A stretch of 64,000 bases of DNA from Frigoribacterium sp. PvP032 (GCF_017833035.1 NZ_JAFIBM010000001.1:2108001-2172000); one strand, 5' to 3'; positions 6,837-14,778 are shown, counted from the stretch's first letter. Translations and numbers: made by a program. The notes: a model not told the origin generated them from the letters alone.

Positions 6837-7331
6837 TCAGGAGGGCAAATCTTCGGCGCTCGTGCAAGCTCGTCCAGTCGTTGGGAGATATCCGACAGCA
6901 TCAGCGAGGTCTCCCATGACGCTCGCTCCTGTCAGCTTCGTTGTACTGAAGATCACCTCCACGGCGGGGGAGCGGCCATAGGCGGTCGAGATGGCGCTCT
7001 CGGGGTCGTCCGTCGGTGAATCGACGATCCAGTCGACTCCCTTGATCGTGTAGCAGGGCAGATCCGTGGGACCTGGTTCTGTGGCACCGCAGCGAAGCAG
7101 GACGGACGTAGGTTCTCCCCAGGCGCCAGTGGCTTGGGCATCTGTCTCGCGACGCGTTTCGGTTTCACCCATGGAGTCAGGAAGATGCACGGTGACCTGC
7201 GCGCACTCCACCGAGTTGGCATCGGCGGCAGGGCTCATGGGGACCGCTGCTGCGCATCCTGCTAACGACACCCCGGCGATCGCTGCTGATCCCACAGCTA
7301 CGAGCGGTCTTGCCCGGTTCCGCAACATCAC
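6837..7331 (-). CDS. DUF3515 lipoprotein, copy 2
   Basis: 164 residues (GTG at 7331; an ATG follows at 7326-7328). Export signal with lipobox LAGC, then the same DUF3515 pattern as the gene at 1378-1857: WGEPTSVLLRCGA, CYTIKGVDWIVD, TAYGRSPAVEVIF and an almost identical C-terminus. The start overlaps the stop of the upstream TlpA-like gene, so the two are translationally coupled. Copy 1 has no such partner. The pairing with a thiol-disulfide protein and the two conserved cysteines in each copy allow the guess that TlpA acts on it. Confidence 0.75.
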   Translation of the reverse strand: MMLRNRARPLVAVGSAAIAGVSLAGCAAAVPMSPAADANSVECAQVTVHLPDSMGETETRRETDAQATGAWGEPTSVLLRCGATEPGPTDLPCYTIKGVDWIVDSPTDDPESAISTAYGRSPAVEVIFSTTKLTGASVMGDLADAVGYLPTTGRACTSAEDLPS

Positions 7332-8026
7332 TCAGGCGTCGCTGCCGCTGTCTTGACGAGTGCTCGCAGGATGGACGGATCGACTGCTCCGAGTACGCGA
7401 GCGCTGACACGCCCCTCGGGGTCGAGAACAAACGTCGCGGGGGTCGCATTGGGGGCCGTCTTGCCAGCGAACGCGAGCTGGACACTGCCGGTGTTCACGT
7501 CGATGGCGGTCGGGTAGGTGACGTCGAATTCTTGGGTGAATGCGTCGGCGGTGTCGGGTTGGTCCCTGACGTTGACGCCGAGGAATGTGGCGTCATCGGC
7601 CACCTGCTCGCTGACTGCTTGAAGATTTGTTGCTTCCATCCGGCACGGGACACACGTGGCGTACCAGAAGTTGATGACGGCGACTTTCCCCTGGTAGTCA
7701 GCCGCCGTGATCTTGCTGCCGTCACTCAGCTCGGAGTCGAACTCAATCGGTTCGTCCCGGTCCTCGGGCGCGATTTCGGTCACGAGCTGTTCGGCCGAGA
7801 TGTATCCCTTGCCGTCGCCCCACTGCTGTTCGAGACCTTCAGCCGAGGTGCATCCCGTCACGGCTGCACTGGTGGCGAGCAGTAGGGCCGGAAGGGCTAA
7901 GAGTCGACGTGTTCGCACGCGTGAGAATAACTCGTCGAACCTGCAGACGAGCAGCGTCTCGATGGAGATGGTTCCGGGGCCGCGGAACGCCGACGTGGAT
8001 TCAGCAGCGCTCATCCACGTGCCCAT
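7328..8026 (-). CDS. TlpA/ResA-type thioredoxin lipoprotein
   Basis: 232 residues in the longest frame. An in-frame GTG at 7918 (residue 37) is a better start because it leaves a normal export signal (VRTRRLLALPALLLATSAAVTGC) with the lipobox at residue 59 of the long form. The thioredoxin fold contains the redox motif CVPC at about 125-128 within NFWYATCVPCR, then the cis-proline region TPATFVLD. Such proteins reduce disulfides outside the membrane, often for cytochrome c maturation. No ccdA/resB/ccsA genes lie nearby, and the stop is coupled to a DUF3515 lipoprotein, suggesting a different client. Confidence 0.8.
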   Translation of the reverse strand: MGTWMSAAESTSAFRGPGTISIETLLVCRFDELFSRVRTRRLLALPALLLATSAAVTGCTSAEGLEQQWGDGKGYISAEQLVTEIAPEDRDEPIEFDSELSDGSKITAADYQGKVAVINFWYATCVPCRMEATNLQAVSEQVADDATFLGVNVRDQPDTADAFTQEFDVTYPTAIDVNTGSVQLAFAGKTAPNATPATFVLDPEGRVSARVLGAVDPSILRALVKTAAATPE

Positions 8027-8105
8027 CGCCTCAGATCGCTGCTAGGCGCGATAGCCCCTCTTGGAGGCAACCTGAGAGACACCAACGGCTCAACCGATCG
8101 TCCCT

Positions 8106-8130
8106 CGTCCCGATAGTCGATAGTTGTGCG
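8106..8130 (+). repeat. Dispersed intergenic hairpin motif, copy 8 (partial)
   Basis: GTCCCGATAGTCGATAG then TTGTGCG. It matches the first half of the motif and lies between the divergent TlpA-like and HIT genes. A possible reversed fragment lies just upstream, at about 8036-8056. Confidence 0.45.
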
Positions 8131-8159
8131 CGACACGTGCAGCGGGTTGAGTTGCAGGC

Positions 8160-8534
8160 ATGACAAGGCCATCGGTGTTCGAGCAGATATCGAGCGACGA
8201 GTGGGTTGCGGACAATGCACTGGTTTTCGCGATCCGTGACGCGCACCCAGTGTCGCCTGGACACACCCTCGTCATACCGAGGCGCGCAATTGCAAGCTGG
8301 TTCGACGCGACGCCAGACGAGGTCGCGGCCATGGCAGAGGTGGTGGGGATTGTGAAGGGTCAGCTCGAGATGGCCCACCATCCGGACGGGTACAACGTTG
8401 GCTTCAATGATGGTGCCGCGGCCGGCCAGACCGTCTTCCACGCCCACCTACACGTCATTCCGCGCTTCGACGGCGACGTCGCTTCACCAGAAGGCGGGGT
8501 CCGACATGTGGTGGTCGGGCGGGGCTACTACTGA
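8160..8534 (+). CDS. HIT-family nucleotide hydrolase
   Basis: 124 residues, the usual length for a single HIT domain. The histidine triad HAHLHVIPR places the three histidines at about 94, 96 and 98, with the FNDGAAAGQTVFHAH approach typical of the Hint/DcpS-like branch. These enzymes cleave AMP or GMP from phosphoramidates or dinucleoside polyphosphates in the cytosol. An ATG at 8160 follows GGCATG without a strong ribosome site. Hairpin-motif copies at 8106 and 8547 bracket the gene, making it another single-gene interval. Confidence 0.88.
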   Translation: MTRPSVFEQISSDEWVADNALVFAIRDAHPVSPGHTLVIPRRAIASWFDATPDEVAAMAEVVGIVKGQLEMAHHPDGYNVGFNDGAAAGQTVFHAHLHVIPRFDGDVASPEGGVRHVVVGRGYY

Positions 8535-8546
8535 CGCGTTCTCGCT

Positions 8547-8573
8547 ATCGCCCGATAAAGAATCGGTCATTGG
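8547..8573 (+). repeat. Dispersed intergenic hairpin motif, copy 9
   Basis: ATCGCCCGATAAAGAATCGG followed by TCATTGG. Perfect CCGAT/ATCGG stem with an AAAGA loop that differs from every other copy. It sits between the converging HIT gene and nucleoside-transferase remnant. Confidence 0.7.
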
Positions 8574-8986
8574 AGAACACGAGAGTCCTTGAGATGCTGG
8601 ACGAGACTCGCTGCATCAACCGTCATGGCAGCGAAAATCCGGTAGAGCGTCTCAGATCGATCACTTGGCCCCACTGCCCAGCAACGTTTACCGAGTCCGT
8701 AGGCGATTCCGGCCTCGATGTGCGCCGCTGCGCCGGCGGGGAGGACCAGCACGAAGTGGTCGGCGCCGTGTAGTTCGGCCAGATCTTGGTCGAAGAGGTT
8801 CTGAATGCCCGGCGCGTGAAGGTCCGCGTCGTCCGCGCCTCCCGGAAGGGCGAATTTGGCGGCGTCTTCGTCGTACTCGGCTCGGACGAAGCTGTAGGAC
8901 GACGCCCCCACCTGGTCAAGTGCCTCAACGACGTCGATGATGGCTGCGCGGTTGCGCTAACTACCCGCGACGAAGAAGTGGCTCAC
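8567..8986 (-). pseudogene. Nucleoside 2-deoxyribosyltransferase-like gene with an in-frame TAG
   Basis: From a GTG at 8986 the frame reads SHFFVAGS, then TAG (8957-8959), then RNRAAIIDVVEALDQVG and on to a stop at 8567. The residues on both sides of the TAG match the opening of this family (a beta strand, a G-S phosphate loop, then R-N-R and a helix), so the stop seems to interrupt one gene. The C-terminal half keeps DLAELHGADHFVLVLPAGAAAHIEAGIAYGLGK, the family's substrate-side segment. Translation from a GTG at 8911 would give 114 residues without the N-terminal strand, probably inactive. Confidence 0.6.
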
Positions 8987-9020
8987 GAGCCCACGGTACC
9001 TGTGCAGTTACTCACGATGG

Positions 9021-9048
9021 GTCTGTCCGATAGGCGATCGGCAACCGG
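9021..9048 (+). repeat. Dispersed intergenic hairpin motif, copy 10
   Basis: GTCTGTCCGATAGGCGATCG followed by GCAACCGG. Perfect CCGAT/ATCGG stem around AGGCG. It lies between the pseudogene start and the next minus-strand gene. Confidence 0.7.
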
Positions 9049-9066
9049 TGCTTTGCCGGGGGGCGG

Positions 9067-9630
9067 TCAGGATTCCTCCGCGCGTTGCGTCCCGCAGCCG
9101 AGTGCGGAGGGTGGAACGTCGTCCATGTCGGTTGGTCCAATGTAGGCAGGCTCGAGGGGAGGCAGGGTAGTCATGCTGGTGGCGACGCCAAGTGCGGAGA
9201 TCTTCCCGTCGAAAGTCGGTGACGTGGGGTCGGAGTCGGTGGTGAAGACAACGAAGTAGGCGCCCTCGGTGCCTTGCTGGGTTTCCGTGTTCTCGACGAG
9301 GCCAGTAAGCGTCCACAGCTTCAGGTCGGTGTCGGGTCGGGCGCTGAGCCAGGGCAGGACGGACTCGACTGTGCCGTTCGTGGCGGACGCCTCGTGCAAT
9401 GAGTCGTTGACCACTGCGAGGACTGCTGCCGAAGCGTCCTGGCACGATGGCGTCTTGGCGTCGGAGCCGTCCGGCCAAGCGTCGTCGCTGCCCCGTCCGT
9501 CCACTGAGGTAGGCGTTGTCGTCGCCTGGGGAGCCAATGCCGTCGCATCCAATGCGCAGCCGGTCAGCGTGAGACCCCCGACGATTGCCAGCGCAGCAAG
9601 CACAACAACTCTTGTTTCCCTGTTCCCCAT
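9067..9630 (-). CDS. Putative lipoprotein
   Basis: 187 residues. Export signal with lipobox LTGC at about residue 25, then a threonine/serine/proline linker (about 30-60) and a globular domain with WLSARPDTDLKLWTLTGLV and TEGAYFVVFTTDSDPTSPTFDGKISALGV, which reads like a beta-rich extracellular fold. One cysteine pair (PSCQD, ALGCG) may form a disulfide. No family is recognised. ATG preceded by a weak purine stretch. It is flanked by hairpin-motif copy 10. Confidence 0.6.
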   Translation of the reverse strand: MGNRETRVVVLAALAIVGGLTLTGCALDATALAPQATTTPTSVDGRGSDDAWPDGSDAKTPSCQDASAAVLAVVNDSLHEASATNGTVESVLPWLSARPDTDLKLWTLTGLVENTETQQGTEGAYFVVFTTDSDPTSPTFDGKISALGVATSMTTLPPLEPAYIGPTDMDDVPPSALGCGTQRAEES

Positions 9631-9884
9631 GGAGTCAGGTTAGGGCGTCACCGGATCTGCGTAAGTCAGCCTGGATGATGATCTCCGTGGCTGTAGTGGA
9701 ATCGGCACCGGTGTCCGTTTGTCGCTTTATCACCGATCGCGATAGGCCGCGTCTCCCTAGGTCCTGCCTGCGCGTCCGACTCCATGGAGGCAACAGTCCC
9801 CCGGCACAGGGACGTAGTCGCCCGCCTGTAGAACGCTTCACGACCACCCGCGCGTACCCGACGGCCGGTTGCTGACTGAACACC

Positions 9885-10496
9885 TCATGCCCTGGCCCCT
9901 AAGGATTCGGGGGTCGCCCGCCGGCGAGGTCTCAGCGTCCGACTGGTCGCGAAGAGGCAGGCACTCAGGAATGCCCACCCGAAGAAAGCTGGCTCGACAC
10001 AGACCGTCGCCAGCAGTCCGAGCCCGAGCAAGGCCGCACCGAGGGCGACGGGCAACGGTCGACGCGACAGCGTGGCGATCACCGTCCCGAGAACGGCCGC
10101 GGCAACGCTGGGCACCAGGGGCAACACGGTTGCGGCGATCAGGGGCGATGCCGGGTACTCAGCTCGGCTCGCCACAACGGACCAGGTCGCAGCAAGGGCC
10201 AGTGCGAAGACGGGAGTCGCCGCCGCAAGGCCGGCGACCTGGTGACTTCTCGTCAGCGCCGTCCGGCCCTCGTTCCCAACGAACGATCGGTGCCAGCCAG
10301 CGAGGCAGACCAAGAACGCCGCGACCGCAGACAGGAAGGCAGGCGCAACGACGGCCGATCCGTCGATGCTCACACCGCGCTCCTCCACGGCCTCCCGCAC
10401 GACCAGCACCGGGCCAGCCGCGAGGACCACGCCCATCAGGGGGCCTGCAACCAGGAAGGCCGCAGAAAGGCGAGCCCGCGAGTTGTCACTGGTCAT
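9885..10496 (-). CDS. Polytopic membrane protein
   Basis: 203 residues with six hydrophobic segments at about 10-32, 46-68, 84-108, 117-141, 146-164 and 168-186, connected by short loops; the C-terminus is arginine-rich (RTLRPRRRATPE). No recognisable transport or enzyme motif. The 254 bases downstream, to 9631, contain only a degenerate, possibly reversed motif remnant near 9731-9750. Confidence 0.55.
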   Translation of the reverse strand: MTSDNSRARLSAAFLVAGPLMGVVLAAGPVLVVREAVEERGVSIDGSAVVAPAFLSAVAAFLVCLAGWHRSFVGNEGRTALTRSHQVAGLAAATPVFALALAATWSVVASRAEYPASPLIAATVLPLVPSVAAAVLGTVIATLSRRPLPVALGAALLGLGLLATVCVEPAFFGWAFLSACLFATSRTLRPRRRATPESLGARA

Positions 10497-10818
10497 GGGG
10501 CAAGTGCATCAGCTCAGGACGCGAACGGCATCGTCCAAGAGGCGTATCCGGACCCCTCGCCGACCGCTCGGCAGGGACCCTGCAGTGGGGCGACAGCCCC
10601 CAACATCGTTGTTCAGCGGGTCCTGATGGCGTCCATACCTCGCCAAGAGACCTGCTGACCTTCCCTGCTCTCGTGTCCGATAGCCGGTAGCCGATAGCTG
10701 CCCGGCGAGGTGGAGAGGGGTCGGCTCGCGTAGGTTCGTGTTCATTCGCCCAGAGCCGGAACATTGACCTGTCGGGACCTGTGGCCACTTGCCCTGACGA
10801 GGCATCAGGGGGTGGGGA
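10497..10818. other. Intergenic stretch with one motif copy
   Basis: No convincing coding frame. It contains the doubled hairpin motif at 10673-10707. The only long frames are proline/arginine-rich shadows. Confidence 0.5.
10673..10707 (+). repeat. Dispersed intergenic hairpin motif, copy 11 with internal duplication
   Basis: GTGTCCGATAGCCGGTAGCC then GATAGCTGCCCGGCG. The GATAGCCGGTAGCCGATAG part looks like a slipped duplication of the motif's CCGATAG half. Confidence 0.6.
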
Positions 10819-11356
10819 TGAGGAGAGCACCGGTCTTCCGTAGACGGGAACGCTTGGGAATCTCGGTGGTGGTTCTTCTGACCTACGTGTAGACGTCGTA
10901 CGTCTCGTACGCCATCGTCTCAGTCTTGCTCGACGGTCGAGGGCTTCTGCAAGCTCTTGTTGTCGGGCTCAACCCTGGTTGGGCTCTGCTGCCACTCGGC
11001 TTCTTTGCAGCACTGCTCGGAGCAGCCCTGTTCGGAGTGCTGGGTCGTGCACGACGCTTCAACAGACGGGCGGCGTTAGCCGTCATTGCTGTCCTCTCGA
11101 CTGTCGGAGGGTTACGCCTCATCGCTTTCGCGGGCGAAGCCGCCTTGGTGACGGGCGGCACCGTCCAGAACGTGACACCGGCGGCAACTTCGTGCACCTC
11201 ATCACCGAGATGCTGGTCAGTCTGCTCGTCGTCGCAGCAACCGCGTTGGCAGCTTTCGTGGCAGCGAGGTATCTCGTCACAGATGACAGATCCGGCAGTG
11301 CCCGTCAGACGATCTTTCGACGCGACGGTTGCGACGTCGATCCTCGAGGTGGGTAG
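10819..11356 (+). pseudogene. Broken membrane-protein gene (stop plus frameshifts)
   Basis: An ATG at 10819 opens MRRAPVFRRRERLG in one frame. Hydrophobic sequence continues in a second frame (ISVVVLLTYV), hits TAG at 10890-10892, and resumes as YVSYAIVSVLLDGR, then three more helices up to about 11160. From about 11180 the membrane-like sequence moves to a third frame (LITEMLVSLLVVAATALAAFVAARYLVTDD) that ends at 11356. Helix-like segments spread over three frames point to a decayed gene. An alternative is a shorter intact protein from TTG at 10926. Confidence 0.5.
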
Positions 11357-11400
11357 GAGCTGCCCTGTTGCTGGCGTCATTGCTCGGCCAGGATGAGGAC

Positions 11401-11823
11401 ATGAACACGGGGAAGTGGGGCCGGTTGGCGATAGTGCTCCTGGCGGCCGGGGCGCTAGCGGGCTGCTCCGTCGCTACAACGAATGACGTCTTTGCGGACG
11501 AGCAGGTCACTTCGGACACGCTGCCGCAGGTCGAGAGTGTGGTGCTTGAGGATCTAGTGCCGGAGTCGGCGCGATACCTCGGCGAGGCGGAGGGCTCTCG
11601 GTACTGGGCCGCGCGGAACGCGGATGACGAGTTCTGCGTCCTCACCCAGGTTGTCGAAGGCGAACCTGAGGACATGATGTCCGCCTGCAGCCCGGGCGAT
11701 GGGGACACGCTCACAAGCTCGTTGAGCGGTGGACCCTCAGCGTCCTGGTCGGCCGTTGAAAATCCGACTGTGCCGGATGGCAGCACGCTGCTTCGCGGCC
11801 ACCTCGTGGTGTCGCCCCGCTGA
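11401..11823 (+). CDS. Putative lipoprotein
   Basis: 140 residues from the ATG at 11401, preceded by GGATGAGGAC. Export signal with lipobox LAGC, then an acidic mature domain with one cysteine pair (EFCVLT, SACSPG). The segment GSRYWAARNADDEFCVLTQV resembles small secreted proteins of actinomycetes in which a cell-surface domain follows a flexible linker. Its function is not known. It converges with the next membrane gene, with hairpin-motif copy 12 between them. Confidence 0.6.
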   Translation: MNTGKWGRLAIVLLAAGALAGCSVATTNDVFADEQVTSDTLPQVESVVLEDLVPESARYLGEAEGSRYWAARNADDEFCVLTQVVEGEPEDMMSACSPGDGDTLTSSLSGGPSASWSAVENPTVPDGSTLLRGHLVVSPR

Positions 11824-11921
11824 CTAGCCATTCGGTCAGTCGCCCTGTGGCGGACAACCGTGCCCGAACACGCCTCGAACGGGCTGGCTTGGCGTTCGTA
11901 TCGCCCCCAGTGTGACCAACC

Positions 11922-11949
11922 CGTCTCGGTAGGCGATCGCTTAGCGGTG
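11922..11949 (+). repeat. Dispersed intergenic hairpin motif, copy 12
   Basis: CGTCTCGGTAGGCGATCGCT followed by TAGCGGTG. CGGT/ATCG pairing around AGGCG uses a wobble. It contains the stop codon (11941-11943) of the minus-strand gene. Confidence 0.65.
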
Positions 11950-12468
11950 ATCAATCGTCGTAGCTCGCTTCTCGGCGCGTGATTTTTGTGACGGGGTGGC
12001 AGGCGTTCCGGTTCTGGTGGTGGAGAACAGCAGGGAGAGCAGCGCGAGCGCGCTGATGCCGCTCACGCACAGCAACACCAAGTGCCAGGGGGTGCGGAGT
12101 CCACCGGAAACTCCGAAGGCGTCGGCGACGTCCATGCCGAGCGGGAAAGCGGCGAAGAACGAGACGGGGGCTCCCAGGACCAGCAAGCCGAGGTGCAGCG
12201 TCGCGATGGCGCTCAGCGAGAGCCGAGCCCGACGGCCCATGGTGCTGGCCGCTACTGAGAGCCCTACCCCAATCAGTCCCACAATCACGAGGGACCAGGT
12301 CAGCGCGGTGAGATCGCTGCCGAAGTCATCGAGTGCCTGTGCTATCTCGGTTCTCGTAAGGTCCGGGACTGCTGCTCGTGGCTCCAACCAGCCCAGGGAC
12401 ACGACCATGACGCCGGCGTAGAGGGCGACAAGAAGAGGTCCGCCGACGACAACGGCACGTACTGGCAC
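11941..12468 (-). CDS. Four-helix membrane protein
   Basis: 175 residues from a GTG at 12468, chosen because upstream sequence in frame is low-complexity and basic. Hydrophobic segments: about 5-27 (VVVGGPLLVALYAGVMVVSLGW), 52-75, 88-112 and 128-150. An acidic extracellular loop (DLTRTEIAQALDDFGSDLTALT) separates the first two. The tail is basic. The family is not recognised. The stop lies within a hairpin-motif copy, so any rearrangement at the motif would alter its C-terminus. Confidence 0.5.
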   Translation of the reverse strand: MPVRAVVVGGPLLVALYAGVMVVSLGWLEPRAAVPDLTRTEIAQALDDFGSDLTALTWSLVIVGLIGVGLSVAASTMGRRARLSLSAIATLHLGLLVLGAPVSFFAAFPLGMDVADAFGVSGGLRTPWHLVLLCVSGISALALLSLLFSTTRTGTPATPSQKSRAEKRATTIDHR

Positions 12469-12596
12469 GATGTCGACCGTATGGCCCGCTTGTTCGCCGA
12501 CGCGTCCATCGGGCGGTTGATCCTGTGCCGGCAGACGATCGTTCTGCGGTCGCAACTGCGCGGACCCGCGGGCTATTTCACGGCCAAGATGAGGCG

Positions 12597-12851
12597 ATGA
12601 CAGAGCTGCAGGGCGCCGCCGTGGTCTTCGCACCCCTGTTCGCGATCTTCGGGGTCTGCTTCATCGTGTTCCACCAGCACATCTCCGACGCCGCTCGCAG
12701 GGCCTACGAGGAGCAGGGGCGGCGGATCGGCCCCCAGACCCAGTCGCCAGGGCTGATGATCGTCGGCGGGATCGGCATGCTGATCATCTCGACTGTGATC
12801 GTGCTCTACGCCTTCACCGACGTGTTTCCTCCTCCTCCTCCTCCGCAGTAG
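12597..12851 (+). CDS. Small two-helix membrane protein with polyproline tail
   Basis: 84 residues from the ATG at 12597 (GATGAGGCG upstream). Helix 1 is AAVVFAPLFAIFGVCFIVF, then a cytosolic loop (HQHISDAARRAYEEQGRRIGPQTQSP), helix 2 GLMIVGGIGMLIISTVIVLYAF, and a tail ending in six prolines encoded by a CCT repeat. The loop pattern is common in small actinobacterial membrane proteins of unknown role. It starts 129 bases from the divergent membrane gene, and a hairpin-motif copy begins 18 bases after the stop. Confidence 0.6.
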   Translation: MTELQGAAVVFAPLFAIFGVCFIVFHQHISDAARRAYEEQGRRIGPQTQSPGLMIVGGIGMLIISTVIVLYAFTDVFPPPPPPQ

Positions 12852-12868
12852 CTCTCGTCCGGAGCGCT

Positions 12869-12898
12869 GTTCGATGGGGGATCGGCCAGCGAGCCGGA
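12869..12898 (+). repeat. Dispersed intergenic hairpin motif, copy 13
   Basis: TGTTCGATGGGGGATCGGCC followed by AGCGAGCCGG. CGAT/ATCG stem around GGGGG. It follows the polyproline-tailed gene. Confidence 0.65.
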
Positions 12899-13010
12899 AC
12901 GAAATGCATCTGCGACGGGACGTTCTGTTGGTGAAGAAAGCGACGAGCCGAGCGAAAGGAAAGAAGGGCCTGACACCCGATGGTTCAACAGGACATGAGA
13001 CGCTGCCGCG

Positions 13011-13349
13011 ATGACTGACTCACCTGTTGCTCGAACGACTCTGTTGGATCAGGACCTCGGCGCTGTGACCAGCGTCTCGCATGTGGAGGTGCGCCGGATC
13101 TCGATCGCGCCCGCCACGACCGGCGGTGCCCACGTGCACAACGGGCCGGTCTTCGGCACGATCGAGAGCGGCTCCGTCACTTTCCAGATCGGCACGGGCA
13201 CCGAGGTCGTCCTGAGGGCTGGTGACGTCTTCTACGAGCCGGCCGGGGTCGTGGTCTCGAAGTTCGACACCACAGACGAACCCGTGGTGTTCCTCGGCTA
13301 CTTCCTGCTCGACGACGGCGCCGTTCCCGAGATCCGGTTCACCTCGTAG
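13011..13349 (+). CDS. Single-domain cupin protein
   Basis: 112 residues, one cupin_2 beta barrel. The first cupin motif is visible as GGAHVHNGPVFGTIESG (metal-binding histidines at about 44 and 46), followed by LRAGDVFYEPAGV for the second motif, in which the usual histidine is replaced by proline/alanine. Small cupins act as sugar or pyruvate-type isomerases, dioxygenases or ligand sensors; the sequence does not decide between them. ATG at 13011. It lies near the right edge of the motif-rich region. Confidence 0.75.
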   Translation: MTDSPVARTTLLDQDLGAVTSVSHVEVRRISIAPATTGGAHVHNGPVFGTIESGSVTFQIGTGTEVVLRAGDVFYEPAGVVVSKFDTTDEPVVFLGYFLLDDGAVPEIRFTS

Positions 13350-13455
13350 AACTGTCCGGCAGCGATGGATGCTCGAGTCGCTCAGGGTCTCGCCGACATG
13401 AACGCTCCTGGCCGCCGGGTCCCGCGGGGATCGGTCGGGTTGTCAGCGTTGAGGG

Positions 13456-13581
13456 ATGCTTGGAAATCTGACTGGTTCGCACGTCGCCGTCTTGGTCGGC
13501 GTGATCGTTCTCGCCGTCGCACTGGTCGTTCTCGCTGCGTGGCTCATCGCCGTCATCGTGAGGCGATCGGGGCCACGATGA
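13456..13581 (+). CDS. 41-residue single-pass membrane miniprotein, TatA-like N-terminus
   Basis: The frame reads MLGNLTGSHVAVLVGVIV, continues as one long hydrophobic helix and ends in AVIVRRSGPR. The first seven residues are identical to the TatA encoded at 36220 (MLGNLTG), which is followed there by W-H; here it is S-H. The amphipathic helix and tail of TatA are missing. A GAGGG stretch touches the ATG, too close for a normal ribosome site. It may be a real miniprotein or a chance frame; codon use and the clean helix favour the former. Confidence 0.4.
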   Translation: MLGNLTGSHVAVLVGVIVLAVALVVLAAWLIAVIVRRSGPR

Positions 13582-13748
13582 GAAGTCGAGTCTCGTAGGC
13601 GATGGGAGGGGCGTTCCTGTCCGTCGCCTACGTGGCCGTGGTGGGGTTCCTGACGCTCCGCATGATCCGCGTCCGGGGTGGCGCCGTGCTCGGCTTCGAC
13701 AATTCTCTCGTGACGAGCACCCTGGTTCTCAGAGCTAGCCGATTCCTG

Positions 13749-13791
13749 CGGGGGCGGGCCCGGAGCGGGCGATCCACCTGCCCGCCCCGGG
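13749..13791 (-). terminator. Hairpin downstream of the hydrolase gene
   Basis: GC-rich arms (GGGGCGGGC and GCCCGCCCC) just after the minus-strand hydrolase stop. No clear T-run. Confidence 0.5.
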
Positions 13792-13797
13792 CTGCCG

Positions 13798-14778
13798 TCA
13801 GGGCGTGGGGTCGAGGAGGCGCCCGGTCCAGTCGCGCAGGGCGGTGACGGCCCGGCGCGACAGGGTCGCTCCCGGCATCATGCTCGCCGACCCGTGGAAC
13901 GCTCCCGGCCACACGTGCAGCTCCGCCTGCACGCCGGCCGCCCAGAGCGCGCTGGCCCAGGTGACGGTCTCGTCGCGGAACACCTCGGCGCTGCCGCAGT
14001 CGACGTACGCCGGCGGAAGGCCCACGAGGTCGGTCGCGCGGCCGGGAGCGGCGTAGATCGACACGTCGCCGCCGCCGCGACGGTCGCCGAGGTAGGCGTC
14101 CCAGCCGAACCGGGTCATCTCGCGGTCGGCGACGCCCACCCCGTCGAACTGCCGGGCGGAGACGGTCGCGTCGCGGTCGTCGAGCATGGGGCTGACGAGC
14201 ACCTGCCCCACGACGGCCGGCCCCTGTCGGTCGCGGGCGAGGAGCGCCGTGCCCGCAGCGAGCCCTGCCCCGGCGCTCTGGCCGACCAGGACGATCCGCT
14301 CGGGGTCGACGCCGAGCTCGTCGGCGTGCTCGGCGACCCAGACGAGGCCCGCGTAGCAGTCCTCGACCGGGTACGGGTCGGGGTGCTCCGGGGCGAGACG
14401 GTAGTCGGGGCTGACCAGGACGACGTCGTGCACGAACAGCCAGTCGTCGTACGAGTCGAGGTTGCCGAGGTGGTGGCCGAACATCATGCCGCCGCCGTGG
14501 ATCGCGTAGGCGCAGGCCGCCGTCCCGGTGCGGCCGATGCGCTGGATCACGGCGAGGGCGATCGGCTCGCCGAGGTGCCCGGGCACGGTGATGCTGCGCC
14601 TCTCGAGACCGCGGGCGCGCAGTCCTTCGTCGAGCTGCGCCTCCGTCATGTCCAGCTGTCGCATGCGCGGCAGCATCTCGGCCTCGAGGCGGAAGTGGCC
14701 GCGGGCGTCCATCGCCTCCAAGAAGGGCACGAACTCGGGGTCGAACGGCGGGCGAGGCAGGGCGGTGGTGTCAGGCAC
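13798..14778 (-). CDS. Alpha/beta hydrolase of the hormone-sensitive-lipase type
   Basis: 326 residues. The oxyanion-hole motif HGGG is at about 94-97 and the nucleophile elbow GQSAGAG has its serine at about 168. The acid is probably in DCGSAEVFRDE and the histidine in FHGS near residue 300. These enzymes hydrolyse small esters in the cytosol; substrate cannot be told. The start overlaps the stop of the MFS gene by eight bases, so pump and hydrolase form an operon. This pairing suggests handling of an ester-containing toxic compound. Confidence 0.85.
   Translation of the reverse strand: MPDTTALPRPPFDPEFVPFLEAMDARGHFRLEAEMLPRMRQLDMTEAQLDEGLRARGLERRSITVPGHLGEPIALAVIQRIGRTGTAACAYAIHGGGMMFGHHLGNLDSYDDWLFVHDVVLVSPDYRLAPEHPDPYPVEDCYAGLVWVAEHADELGVDPERIVLVGQSAGAGLAAGTALLARDRQGPAVVGQVLVSPMLDDRDATVSARQFDGVGVADREMTRFGWDAYLGDRRGGGDVSIYAAPGRATDLVGLPPAYVDCGSAEVFRDETVTWASALWAAGVQAELHVWPGAFHGSASMMPGATLSRRAVTALRDWTGRLLDPTP

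Noticed and set aside
9731-9750. CACCGATCGCGATAGGCC as a further or reversed motif copy
   Set aside because: The similarity is limited to the CGATCG and GATAGG words and the order does not match the aligned copies, so it was not counted.
13602-13847. Frame with one hydrophobic segment (MGGAFLSVAYVAVVGFLTLR)
   Set aside because: Only the first 20 residues look like protein. The frame then passes through the hydrolase terminator and its antisense strand, and there is no ribosome site.
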